Assembly (NCBI GenBank): GCA_034698045.1
Contig: JAQGAU010000338.1
Span: 1 to 30,743 of the forward strand
Source of the DNA: Paramacrobiotus richtersi
Taxonomy: Eukaryota > Tardigrada > Eutardigrada > Parachela > Macrobiotidae
DNA: 30,743 nt
Direction: 5' to 3'
Shown: positions 10,476 to 20,500 of the stretch, one piece after another
How the letters are laid out: each line of letters starts with the position of its first letter
Position numbering within the stretch: the stretch's first letter is position 1
Notes under the pieces: model-generated
Database searches by the model: none
The model's input: only the letters and a program-made list of their open reading frames with translations
What the model was told of the DNA's origin: nothing
Translations under genes and position numbers: made by a program

Positions 10476-11317
10476 ACAACTATTGTGTAAATACGTGTAA
10501 ATATTGTGTAAATATTGTGTAAAGCCCTTCGAGGCATATGAAAATAAACACCTCCGAAAAAACTGGCAGGAAACTGTAAGTTTGAACATCCTGCAAAACG
10601 TGGAAATCGTGAGAGATAAAATCCATATGGTTTTGGAGAATTATATATGGACGACTTCTTTGCGACGACTTGAAGCGATTACATACGTATACTGCTAACT
10701 ATTTTATAGCAGCTGAAGAAACAGCAGATGGTACTACTGTACTGTACAACGTGGGCGTTCCGGCAGGTCGCATGGAAATCTAATAACAGCAACGACTAGC
10801 AAGGAGAAGAGCTTCCCTAACTTCTATACTTATTTTTAATTTTTAATACACCAGATAACCAGACTTTCACTGTTAGTCAAATCATGTTTACCGGATAATA
10901 ATGAATACAATAATCAGATCCTAAAATTGCCCACTTCCAGAATAAGTTCAGAAAATCGTATCGCACCTGTCTTTTGCAATAGCAATAAATCAATGGACTG
11001 AATATATTATCAAAATCAAGCTAACACGATCAACATGAACGGGCTCTATGGTACACAAACAACGGAAATTTGATAACAGAGGTAACATTATTTCAGGTCA
11101 AATTCTATTGAATCAAAAAAAGTTAATAAGACCGCGCAGCCGTACAGAAAGGTCAGAAAAAAATGATTAGCATTAGAAGAATTGCACTATAATAATTTGT
11201 TAGCGTACTAGCTGGTTTACAAAAACAACAGCGAGTTCTAGTTGTACATAATACGACGTACACATCGTACATAAAGTTACAAGTGCCCTTAAACTGTCAC
11301 AAAGCCGTTGTTAACAA
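10476..11317. other. Gene-free AT-rich stretch downstream of G2
   Basis: Only short unsupported open frames are present. It contains three closely spaced copies of TATTGTGTAAA near 10480-10525. I see no gene or recognisable element. Confidence 0.5.
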
Positions 11318-14300
11318 TCAGAACCACGTTGGGACAACAAAGAACAATGTGGACCCGACGACCAAGATGAACAGGAAAACAAACAAACACATGAAGACCT
11401 TGAAAGCTGTTGGAGCTTTATCCTGCACGGGTTGAATTGGTGGCGAGGCACAAATGCACTTTGCTCCGGCGCAGGTCTGGTGAGTGCTGCCCACAGTAAT
11501 GGAGACGTCATTGCCGGCGCGGGATCCGCGATTCTCGTACAGCTCTGAACTGGGCTTCATCAGGCCGATGATCTCCGCTTTGATCCGCTCCTTCAGCCAG
11601 TCGGAATGATTTGGCCTGCAAAACAGCTAATATTGCACCATAAACCAATGATGATCTTCCTACCAAACTGCTTATTTCAGAAACGTATAAAAAGATGAAA
11701 TCAAAACGAAGTAAAAAGCGACTGAAAGATTAGGACGGAATAATCGATCCCTGACGTGACAGAAATGGCAACGACAGTCGGCTGATATAATTATGTTAGC
11801 CTCGTTTGATCGCTGTCTGTGCAGCCAGGTAGTTACTAGTTACCCGTTGCTCATCTTCGGCATGTCGTAGCTGATACTGCAGGATTTGGCCGGAATCGCC
11901 GGATCATAGAAAGTTTTACCAGGCTCCACTTCCTTATGCTTTTCTTTCTCCTTCTCCGGCGGATGCTCGTCGGTTTTGCTCCCGTCCGCGTTATCTGCGC
12001 AACAGCAAGGATCAGCATATGCAGAGTTATCCACAAAGTATCATGCAGTTATTGTGTAAAGATTCGTTTTTTCAGAAACGAAAGCACGTCCATGTTCACA
12101 ATTTCAGCCAGTTCCATCCAAAGACCGCCACAAATTTCTACTTGATTTGTGCCGAAAGTTGTGAAAATCTGGTGAAGCCTTCACTAGCACACTGGGATTT
12201 GTTTACTTAGATAATGATTGTCAGAAGGTGGGCATAGTTATGTACAAAGGGGAACTGTTTGAGTAAACAATACAAATTCACTGCTATTGTACGAAAGCCA
12301 CCTCAAGTGGCCACAGCTAAAGTACCGAATTAGAAGGTCTCTGCGGAATTTAAACAAGATGCTGACGTCCTACCTGCTGGGCAATTGTCACGCTGGTTCT
12401 GGAACCATATTTTCACCTAATAAAAACAAGTGTTGCTGTAAAAATGTTGTCAGGCTAATAAGTCCAGAATATGTAAATTCAACGGGTAATAATTGTAGCA
12501 CCAAACTGAAATGGATTGTTTACGTGCGACTTTACATACATGTGCCATCGAATTTCCACAAACCGCTTGAACAGTGGCTCTGTATGTAGACGTACTACTT
12601 ATAGTTAATACACTGTATTACTGCCTTACAGGGCATTTCAAAATCACACCAAACTCTACAAGCTTCCAATTGAATCCATCTCTTGCAACTGGATTTATAA
12701 GTTTTTATCGGCAATGGTAACTGCATGTGAATCTGCACACTTGTCAAATAACTACTTACTCAAACTTTTGGTAATTTATGATACTGCAAGATTGTGACCT
12801 CATTAGTGACTTGTGTATAAACAGCCTGATACGCTATCACATACTTGAGTCGGAGTCAAATGAAGAACGATCGCCAGGTGTTCTCTTTCCTGGGCGGAAA
12901 GATAGCGTTGTTGACCAAAACGTCTTTGCAGTTCAATTGTCTGCGTATTGGTCAATGAAACTCCTAGTTCATCGTCACCTATAACCAAATAACCAAGTCA
13001 GCACATGCAGGATGATAATCGATCCACTAGTTGTTAATATTATGCATTTGCCGAGTTACGGTGTAAAAAGGTTTGGGTTTTTTCTCGCACCGTTTGTCCA
13101 AAAACGAATGCATACACATGTTTAGAATTTCACCCAGTTTTATCCAAATTAAAGAGCACAACAAATTCCGACTTTATTTGTGCGGGAGTTTCGTGAAGCA
13201 TGCACTTACACATTGGGAGACAATGGTTAATTAGATTACGATTGTCCGAACGTGGCCAAACGTATGTACAAAGCGGAAGCTTATAAAATAAACCATGCGA
13301 TTACACTGCTGTTGTACGAATATCAATTAAAACGACAACAAAGAGTATCGAAATGCTAGAAAAGGTAAGATTTTTAAGAATGTGCAAGTTTTTCCGCCCA
13401 TCACAAGCAGCTTACTGAACCCTTTTTCAAATTGCTGAGCGACGTTGCGAAATGCAACATGGAAAAATTGTTCTACGAATTTTTGCAGCCGCGGCTATGA
13501 AAGTGGCAAAACTGATCATACCACCGTTCGGTAGTGCATAAATTTGCTATCCTTTTGTGCATATTTCAAAAAAGTCCGATTATTACGTTACTCTGTGCGA
13601 GCAGTTACATTAAACTCTGCGGAATCCTGACCGTATAATTACCCCACACCTGCTGGCCATTCGTGCAGATCAAACTGCTGAATGCTTATACAGTATCTGT
13701 GCGGAATTTTAACGAGATGATAACTTCCTACCTGCTGGGCATTTGTCACGCTGGTTCTGGAACCATATTTTCACCTAATAAAAACAAATGTTGCAGTTAA
13801 ATGTTGTCAGGCTAGTAATTACAGAATGCACGATATGAATTCAACGGGTAATAGTTGTACAGTGTAGCGCCAAAGTGAAATGGCAACTTTACGTGCAACT
13901 TTATATATACTTCTCTATGTGCCACCGAGTTTCCACAAACCGCTTGAACGTGTGGTATGTGCGCAGTATGCACAGTACATACGTAGTATGTAGACGTACT
14001 ACGTATACTATTTATCCATATATGTAATTCGCTAAGAGTTTTCTGTCTGTCGAGTCACTCTGAGCGATCCACTCATCCAATCCTCAAGTGCAATAGATCA
14101 TTCTAAAGCTTATGTTGTCTACCACTGCCATCAAAAGTAAACACTGGGAAAAACAAACCCATTCAAGAGAAACGTGCGTTCTAATATAGTATATACGTAT
14201 AGTTAATACAACTGGATTCATAATATTTTTTTATCGGTAATATTTAATTGCAAGTGAATCTGCACACTTTTTAAATAACTACTTACTCAAACTTTTGCTA

Positions 14301-17300
14301 ATTTATGATACGGCAAAATTTATCCTCATTAGCGAGGTGTGTATCAACAGCTTCATGCGTTGTCACATACTTGAGTCGGTGTCAAATGGATAACGCTCGC
14401 CAGATGCTCTCCTTCCTGAGCGGAAAGATAGCGTTTTTGACGAAAACGTCTTTCCAGTTCCATTGTCTGCGTTTTCTTCAATACAACTCCTAGTTCATCG
14501 TTGGAATCTTCGGACAGACTATTAGGAACTGCATATGTCGATGCACTGGATCGTGGAGTAAATGGCTCGTCAAGGGGGCGGTGCTTGGTCTCGGCAATAT
14601 TCGATTCCTGACAGACGACTACCGGACTGCCGGCGTACGGCGGACTCGAAGGCGGAGAATCTTCTACAGATGGATTAACGTGGGTTAATTCTAAGATCGT
14701 CAGCGTGGGTTCGATTCCCACCTTGAGTGACTTTTATCTGAAGTTCTAATTCAAAAATCAACCAAAAAAAATTCAAAAAATCTTGAGCAGCCTTATGCAC
14801 GGTGCATGATGCACCGGCACAAATTCCAACGACCATCGCATCCGTAATGCGGCAAGCAACCTGCATGGTACCAAGGCAATTGTACATTTGCCTTGCTGGT
14901 ACAACCCAGATATTTTTCGCCAAAATGAGTACGTAAGACCAATGTAGCCCCAAATATACTGACCACTGCTAATTTTTTTTTTTGGGTTCAATTCAAAACG
15001 TGAGGAGTTATGCATCTTTGAAATCATTTACTGATAACATGACGGTCTATGAGACGGCGGCGCAAGCTGATGAGTTATACCAACTTATCTCATAGACCGG
15101 CACGTTATCAGTTAATGGTTGCAAAAATGCATAACTCCTCACGTTTTGAATTGAACCCAACTAAAAAAATTCAGCAGTAGTTAGTATCTTTGGGGCTACA
15201 TACCGGGATAGTTCCTCGGGTCTCTTGCTTGTCAGTACTGACTAGTATGCACGGTTGTTTTTATTTGGCAATAGCCCAGAAACAGTGTACTTCTAGACAC
15301 AATAAAAATTAACAAAATTATATTGTAGAATGGTCGTACGGTGGCAAATCTACGATGGTACAACGATTAATGTAATTCAGAACAAAATTATCAGAAGGTT
15401 TTCATAATTATGTACAAAGCGGAATTGTTTGGAACAAACCATGCGAATGCACTGCTATTGTACGAAAGTCACTTCAAGCGACCACAGCTAAAGTACCGAC
15501 ATAGAAGGTGTTGTATCTCTGCGGAATTTAAACACGATAATAACTCCCTACCTGCTGGGCATTTGTCACGCTGGTTCTGGAACCAAATTTTCACCTAATA
15601 AAAACAAATGTTGCTGTAAAATGTTGTCAGGCTAATACAGTAATAAGTCCAGAATATGTAAATTCAACGGGTAATAGTTGTAGCGCCTTAAACAGCAATG
15701 GATTGTTTACGTGCGACTTTATATATAATTTATGTGCCATTGAGCTTCCAAAAACCGCTTGAACAGTGGCGCTGTATGAAGACGTGCTACGTACAGTAAT
15801 AATTAAAAATGTATGTATTAAATTAAAAAATGTATGTTGTTATTTTATGGCGGTAGGGACCGAAACGCAATAAAGGCTGTATTTTTTTCACTGTATTATG
15901 TACTACCTTACAGGGCATTTCAAAATCGCACCAAACTCTGCAGACTTCCAATCGAATGTACTCGTACATATCTTTTGCAACTGGATTTATAATTTTTCTA
16001 TCGGCAATAGCGACTGCTTGTGAATCTGCACACTTGTCAAATAACTACCGACTCAATCTTTTGGTAATTTATGATACTGCAAGATTTTGTCCTCATTAGT
16101 GACGTGTGTATAAATAGCCTGATGCGTTATCACATACTTGGGTCGGTGTTAAATGGAGAACGCTCGCCAGGTGTTCTCTTTCCTGAGCGGAAAGATAGCG
16201 TTGTTTACGAAAACGTCTTTCCAGTTCAGTTGTCTGCGATTTGGTTAGTGCAACTCTTAGTTCATCGTAACCTGTAACCAGATAACCAAGTCAGCACATG
16301 CAGGATGATGATTGATCCATGAGTTGTTAATATTAGCCAAGTTACGGTGTAAAACGTTTTCGGTTATTTTTTCGCGGCGTTTGTCCAAAAACGAAAGCAC
16401 GTCCATGTTCAGAATTTCAGCCAGATTCATCCAAAGAGCACAACAAATTCCAGCTTCATTTGTGCCGGAAGTCTTGTGAAAATTTTGTGAAGCATGCACT
16501 TACACATTGGGATATTATGGTTACAGTGGAACCTCCCGACCCCGAACAGTCTCCGTACGTCATTTCGTGTTCGGGGTTCAGAGGTGTTCGGGGTTCAGAA
16601 GTTGTGCCCCTGGGGGGGGGGGGCATATTTCCGAGCATTCCCGCCCTCAGTAGTAATCTCGTGTGCATATCACTGATATCAGGCATGCAACACAGAGGTC
16701 AAGCAATCCTTCGCTTCCTTTTGCTGTCTTTCAGATCAACGAAGTTAACAATCTAACAAAATTAACAAAACAACAATGTGCAGGAAGACTTTGCCAGGAA
16801 AATAGTCCAGCAGAGCTGTTTGTTTGGCACGAGAAGCTAAAGTTAATTTTAGTTTTTGATAACCGAGCTTTGAGCCGCCACATTAATTAAAACTTCGCTA
16901 CGCTGCTCAAGCGTAATGAACCATTTCTGAGTCATTTTGTGAGTGCAGTTTCTGATGCAGCTGGACTAAACAATTGCGAAGTGCATGCGCAGGTTGATTA
17001 AACGAACGTGAGCGTTTAAACCTGCACGCCGCGGGTTACGCTTTTTTGCCGTTCTGTCTCTCTTAAATCAGGATGTTCGGGGTTATAGAGGTTCGGTTTA
17101 CCGGGAAAACACACATGGTACAGAACGATCTGTTCGAGGTTCGGGGTCGGGAGGTGTTCGAGGTTCAGAGGTTCCCCCCTGTGTTATAGTCTACCAGAGC
17201 TGCCGGTACGCAGACTTATGTTCGGGGTTCAGAAGTGTTCGAGGTTTAGAGGTGTTCAGGTAGGGAGGTTCCACTGTAATTAGATTACGATTGTCAGAAC

Positions 17301-17502
17301 GTGGTTATATGTACAAAGCGGAAGCTTATAAAATAAACCATGCGAATACGCTGCTGTTGTAAGAAAATCACTTAGCTAAAGTACCGAAATTACTTAGCTA
17401 ATGCACCATGGAAGAAGCACACGGATGGGCGCCTGGTACGGTACCTGTAGGGATGGTCGTGTCGGGCGCATTTTCACTGGCGGACATTGTGGGCTTCTCC
17501 AT
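11318..17502 (-). CDS. Gene G2: NK-type homeobox gene with three alternative cassettes and a membrane exon
   Basis: Shared exons: 5' exon 17502-17445 ([15 protein letters not shown], ends phase 1), 3' exon 11994-11844 ([20 protein letters not shown], phase 1 to phase 2) and terminal exon 11615-11318 (phase 2 to stop). The terminal exon carries a hydrophobic helix ([22 protein letters not shown]) near the C-terminus. Between them lie three homeobox exon pairs: a 12978-12845 + 12416-12374, b 14663-14371 + 13774-13732, c 16271-16138 + 15594-15552. Each pair starts and ends in phase 1, so 5' exon + a, b or c + 3' exons always stays open (227, 280 or 227 residues). All junctions are GT-AG. NK homeodomains normally bind DNA in the nucleus; the membrane helix is unexpected. 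Using all three pairs in one transcript would also be in frame. Alternatively the cassettes are pseudo-exons. Confidence 0.5.
12374..12978 (-). CDS. Homeobox cassette a (exons 12978-12845 and 12416-12374)
   Basis: Exon 1 encodes [20 protein letters not shown]...LHLTPTQ and ends with donor CAA|GTATGT. Exon 2, after TTTTTATTAG, encodes [14 protein letters not shown]. Together they give helices 1-3 of an NK2/NK4-type homeodomain. The intron falls between homeodomain residues 44 and 45, a common homeobox intron position. The basic N-terminal arm (normally RRKPRVLF-like) reads DELGVSLT, and residue 54, Tyr in NK2 proteins, is Asp. Coding ends shortly after helix 3 at a donor (GTAGGA). Confidence 0.65.
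13732..14663 (-). CDS. Homeobox cassette b (exons 14663-14371 and 13774-13732)
   Basis: Cassette b has a longer first exon than a or c. After acceptor CATCTGTAG it encodes a Ser/Pro-rich leader ([14 protein letters not shown] ... [13 protein letters not shown]), then [20 protein letters not shown] and LTPTQ. The second exon gives [14 protein letters not shown]. In a and c an acceptor sits just before the DELG/DELR segment; here the leader runs straight into it without an intron. The leader composition resembles the low-complexity regions of transcription factors, and this copy may be closest to the ancestral exon. Confidence 0.65.
14671..14722 (+). other. tRNA-like fragment (T-arm and B box)
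   Basis: GTGGG-TTCGATT-CCCAC at 14705-14721 is a perfect 5-bp T-stem with a 7-base loop, and 14708-14718 matches the polymerase III B box GGTTCGANTCC. The preceding 35 bases loosely resemble a tRNA-Arg(TCT) D-loop and anticodon loop (ATGGAT...ATTCTAA), but the anticodon stem does not pair and no acceptor stem was found. It is probably a tRNA pseudogene or the remains of a tRNA-derived SINE. It abuts the acceptor of homeobox exon b. Confidence 0.4.
14795..15395. repeat. Duplicated segment, also at 18020-18300
   Basis: Landmarks CACGGTG.ATGATGCACCGGCACAAA, AATGCGGCAAG, TGGTACAACCCAGATA and GCAATAGCCC.GAAACA are shared in order and orientation with 18020-18300. The copy here is longer because of the foldback at 14942-15201 and adjoining sequence. 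The other copy lies just beyond the 5' flank of G2, so a G2-flanking segment has been inserted or duplicated inside the cassette array. Confidence 0.65.
14942..15201. mobile_element. Long foldback element
   Basis: Arms 14942-15054 and 15088-15201 are inverted copies of about 113 bp with few mismatches (outer end ATGTAGCCCCAAA, inner end GGTCTATGAGA), around a loop of about 33 bp. The flanking segments (14795-14940 and 15225-15395) align with 18020-18300, where the element is absent, which supports insertion as a unit. No open frame is inside, so it is a non-autonomous foldback or MITE-type element of unassigned family. Confidence 0.8.
15552..16271 (-). CDS. Homeobox cassette c (exons 16271-16138 and 15594-15552)
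   Basis: Exon 1 encodes [20 protein letters not shown] and ...LHLTPTQ, with the acceptor GGTTACAG and donor CAA|GTATGT. Exon 2 encodes [14 protein letters not shown]. Both exon lengths (134 and 43 nt) and phases equal those of cassette a. All three cassettes remain open with largely conservative changes. This is the cassette nearest the shared 5' exon, and the Tigger-like element at 16524 sits in the intervening intron. Confidence 0.65.
16524..17276. mobile_element. Non-autonomous Tc1/mariner element, pogo/Tigger-like
   Basis: This is a 753-bp insertion flanked by TA at 16522-16523 and 17277-17278. Its ends are inverted repeats beginning CAGTGGAACCTCCC. The sister repeat unit has the uninterrupted site ATGGTTAATTAGATTACG at about 13223-13240, exactly what remains if the element and one TA are removed. 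Inside are repeated GTTCGGGGTTCAGAGGTGTTCG modules near both ends and a 13-G run at about 16611. CAGT ends plus TA duplication are typical of pogo/Tigger-type elements. No transposase frame is present, so it would need an enzyme supplied in trans. Confidence 0.88.
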
Positions 17503-18030
17503 ATCTTACAGCAATTTCGGACTACTTTCCCTGCTTAGAAGCACATTAGAGCAGTGATGAATTGCTGGAGAATTGATTAGAGTTAATTTACGAGCAAGTT
17601 CTTACAGCGGAATGGTAAATGTGAAAAAGGTGATGTGATGCGTATGTCAGCAGCTTGGGTCAGATTTTCAGTCGTTATCTGCACACAGCTCACTCCGCTG
17701 AAATAATAAGGCGGCGTTGAAACAGCCGCTGGCTACAGCAAGATAGAGTGCAAGATATCTTGGCCACAGTACTCGTGTACATTACTATTGGATGGTCAGC
17801 CTGTCTGAACAATGGCAAGTTGCAGAATACACACTCGTATCAAGAGTAAAACAAACAAACGTAGTAGAACAATCAAGATTCCGTGAAAGGGAAGTAGACC
17901 GCATTGCCCCAGCCTTTGTCTTAGCACCAGATCAAGGCGTCCTGCGGCAGGACTCCTGCCTGTCCAGTCTTGCAGTCACCCTTTTTGTGTTCATTCCCGT
18001 CTGCCCGCTTGCTAATAAGGAGCAGCCACG
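17503..18030 (-). promoter_or_regulatory. 5' flank of G2, shared with G1
   Basis: This segment aligns with 9493-9990. The upstream ATG used by G1 (ATGGAAACTG) is AGGGAAAGTA here, so G2 must start at the later ATG at 17502. The promoter is expected in this interval; no specific element was identified. Confidence 0.45.
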
Positions 18031-18300
18031 GTGAATGATGCACCGGCACAAACAATGAACGACCATCACATCAGTAAAAATGCGGCAAGTAACAACCTGG
18101 TACAACCCAGATAGTTTTCGAAAAAAGAGTACTTACGACCACAATGCAGTACTCAGTACTGACAAAGTATGCACAGTTGTTTCTATTTTGCAATAGCCCG
18201 GAAACAATATTGACACAATAACATTTAAAAAAATTAAATTGGTACGGTGGTAAATGCACGGCGGTACAACCAGTAATGCAATTCAAAACAAAATGTCGAA

Positions 18301-18712
18301 CGTGCAAGCCCATGACGTGATAAATTCACTAAATTTACGCGAACCAAGACCTTTTTTCTATACCATTCATAACAAAAATGATAACGGTTTGAGGACCCTC
18401 CATGTTATGTCTAAAGCGAGTGGAGGTAACGATTTTTTTTTTCAATGTTTACGTTTTGTGGGCAAATTTAGCGATCCCAGCGCGAGCATTGTCTATGCTT
18501 CTGGTACAATAATAACAGCGATTTCTGTTTGACGACTGTTTGCGACATATGCATATACGTGCGTCTTTGTAATTTATATAGGCAGTAGGCTGTCCCCATC
18601 TATTACGCGAACAGATAAAATTGGTTTCCAGAAGCGGCAAAAAGCTCCCCTTATGAACGTTTACGAAGACTGGAAATAAAGGTTAAACCAGCGTTCTACT
18701 TCCCTTCATTAG
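18301..18712. other. Intergenic, no gene seen
   Basis: Short open frames overlap on both strands without splice or domain support. Nothing recognisable is present. Confidence 0.5.
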
Positions 18713-19971
18713 TCATCTAACAACGGTCAACACGACAAACATTGCCATTAAAACATGCTTAACGACAATTCGTACAGCTGAGTTCTTGGTTCGCGACTTC
18801 CCATCCCGACAGGCTTCACTGTCAGGAAAATCCCCACAGACTTCCTTTCCACTAGTGCTCGTTGTACCGGTCGTCGTTAACGTTGTCGCTCCACTCGTTA
18901 CAACAGCCGTTGTTACTTTTCCCGTCTTTTCCAGCTTCGGCCGGGTCTTATCAATCGTCATCTGCGCCACGAGGAGAAGGTCATCGGTGTCCGACACCCC
19001 GGGGTCGACGGTGAAGCTGGTGGATCCGGCGGGAGGACGGGTGGATGGTAGTCCCATGCTCTTGGGATCCAAGTTGCACAAGTCGGTTTTGCACAGGCAA
19101 AAGACGTGCGCCTGATCGAATTTGATGAGCCAGGCAGTGGCCAAGGGCCACCACACATCCGAGCAAACGTAGCTCCTGTCGGCGAAGTTACTGACTCCGG
19201 GCCAGGATAACGGCCATCCCCATTTACTGATGTCAAAGGAGTTGTTGAGTGTTACCTATACCCAAGACGCTAGTTGTACGGCAATGCAAAAAATCAGAAC
19301 AAAAAGTGTGGAATGCAGTTCAGGAATTCTTCTGCTTGATTACGTACTACCACTGTCTCAAATGCGCCGAAACACGTGAGTTTCACGCCCTGTTGCTTTA
19401 GACAATTTCGACAAAGAGTTTGTTCTCAAAAGTTTCTTGCTGCTTCCGCAAACTTGAAGAGGTTTCAGACTAATATGAGGATGGATTCAGATTAAGAGAC
19501 GGGTATTGGAATAGCAGTGCAATGTCTGATATATTTTTCATGTGAAGCTTCAGTTATACACTAGAAAACATTAGCATAAGTCAACACCTTATCCAGATTT
19601 CTTACCGGTTGATAATAGGGACCACGTGTCGGATCGGTTTTTCTGGTGACGCAAGCTGCGCGCAGCAGTCGATAGGAAACTTTGCCAACCAGCTTTGTTG
19701 GAGAGCGCGGTAAAAGTAAGTTGACTTCGCGTATACAAAGGTCATCGGCATTGGGGCACTCCATTTCTGTCAAGCCCGGAGATTTCTGGAACTGCTTGGC
19801 TTCTGGGCACTCTTCCTTATCCAACGCCTTCATGGACGCTGTCATGGTATCCGTAGTTGTGCAGTCCTGTCCGCAACTGCAATCCTGACTGCCCAACAAA
19901 CACCGGATGCTGGCTGCTCTGCCGATGGCGTCCAAGGTCACAATTGCGGCAACTAGTATGTAATACGACAT
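18713..19971 (-). CDS. Gene C: secreted/GPI-anchored Ly6-like protein
   Basis: Two exons, 19971-19606 (122 codons) and 19255-18713, join in phase 0 (CCG|GTAAGA; GTATAG|GTAACA) to give 302 residues. It starts with a signal peptide (MSYYILVAAIVTLDAIGRAA), followed by a Cys-rich domain (RCLLGSQDCSCGQDC ... EECPEA ... MECPNADDLC ... CLCKTDLCN). The CxC..DLCN ending is the signature of Ly6/uPAR three-finger domains. A Thr/Ser-rich linker follows, then a Cys pair (VCGDFPDSEAC) and a hydrophobic C-terminal tail (IVVKHVLMAMFVVLTVV) of the kind that directs GPI attachment. It is expected on the cell surface, partner unknown. Gene D is a close paralogue. The Ly6 call rests on the cysteine pattern only. 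Confidence 0.75.
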
Positions 19972-20199
19972 ATCCGCTCATCGCCAGATACTACATGTGA
20001 AAACGGCGATGTTTAGTGTAATATGATAGTACATTTTCCGCATCTGGCAATTAAGTAACACTACAGTCGTTGCACATCTCTCGAATGCCGAGAACTTTAT
20101 TGCTGACACAGAACAGAAGATATTAATATTACCGCATTTCATACTGAATGAATTAACCGTTTGGAAGATAAAACATCTTTGGTAACATAGCAACTTTGA

Positions 20200-20500
20200 A
20201 CGCATTCTATTCACCGACCCAAGAATCACAGCGAGTCCATACTATATCAAACGCTGATGTACGGTGCATTTATACACATATATAAAGGTCACTGTGCCGG
20301 CTTCCAGTACCAAGCGTTTCCCGGAGAATTTTTAAAGGTAGAATCTGAGCACGTTTGTTGATTGGAATACCGAGTATACTTTGCGACTGGCTTCTGCATG
20401 GCTTGTTGTCGTTTATGTGATGATTGACGAATATTTAGCATTGACTGCCTTGTTGCCGTTATGTACGTAGTGACTTTACCAAGCCCGGTGTTTTCCAATT
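20200..20500 (+). promoter_or_regulatory. Duplicated upstream block of gene C with TATA-like core
   Basis: TATATAAAGGTCACTGTGCCGGCTT at 20278-20302 and about 200 bases after it align with 28041-28260 upstream of gene D. The core reads as a good TATA box on the plus strand, divergent from gene C, but its complement (CTTTATATA) could serve the minus strand about 300 bases before the start codon. No conserved reading frame follows on the plus strand. Confidence 0.4.

Larger units (their letters stand above)
12010..17400 (-). repeat. Tandem homeobox-cassette repeat array
   Basis: Four kinds of block recur on one strand. S (landmarks AACGAAAGCACGTCCATGTTCA, TTGTGCCGRAAGT) is at 12010-12210, 13000-13260 and 16280-16520. 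R (AACCATGCGAATGCAC) is at 12265, 13285, 15425 and 17330. The two homeobox exon blocks occur three times. Reading from low to high coordinate the order is S R HB2 HB1, S R HB2 HB1, extra DNA, R HB2 HB1, S, inserted element, R. Non-coding flanks are conserved too, so duplication was at DNA level with units of about 1.0-1.5 kb. Confidence 0.75.

Noticed and set aside
10480-10525. Triple TATTGTGTAAA as a CRISPR-like or satellite array
   Set aside because: Only three short copies with tiny spacing in an animal genome; a simple local repeat.
14371-14721. Open minus-strand frame beginning at 14721 as a homeobox protein start (MGIEPTLT)
   Set aside because: Its first 19 codons are antisense to the tRNA-like T-arm, which typically reads GIEPT, and a good acceptor at 14664 explains the real exon start.
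18786-19115. Plus-strand open frames opposite genes C and D (also 26284-26781)
   Set aside because: They are antisense shadows of the conserved Ly6-like exons, whose own frame shows splice sites and a cysteine pattern.
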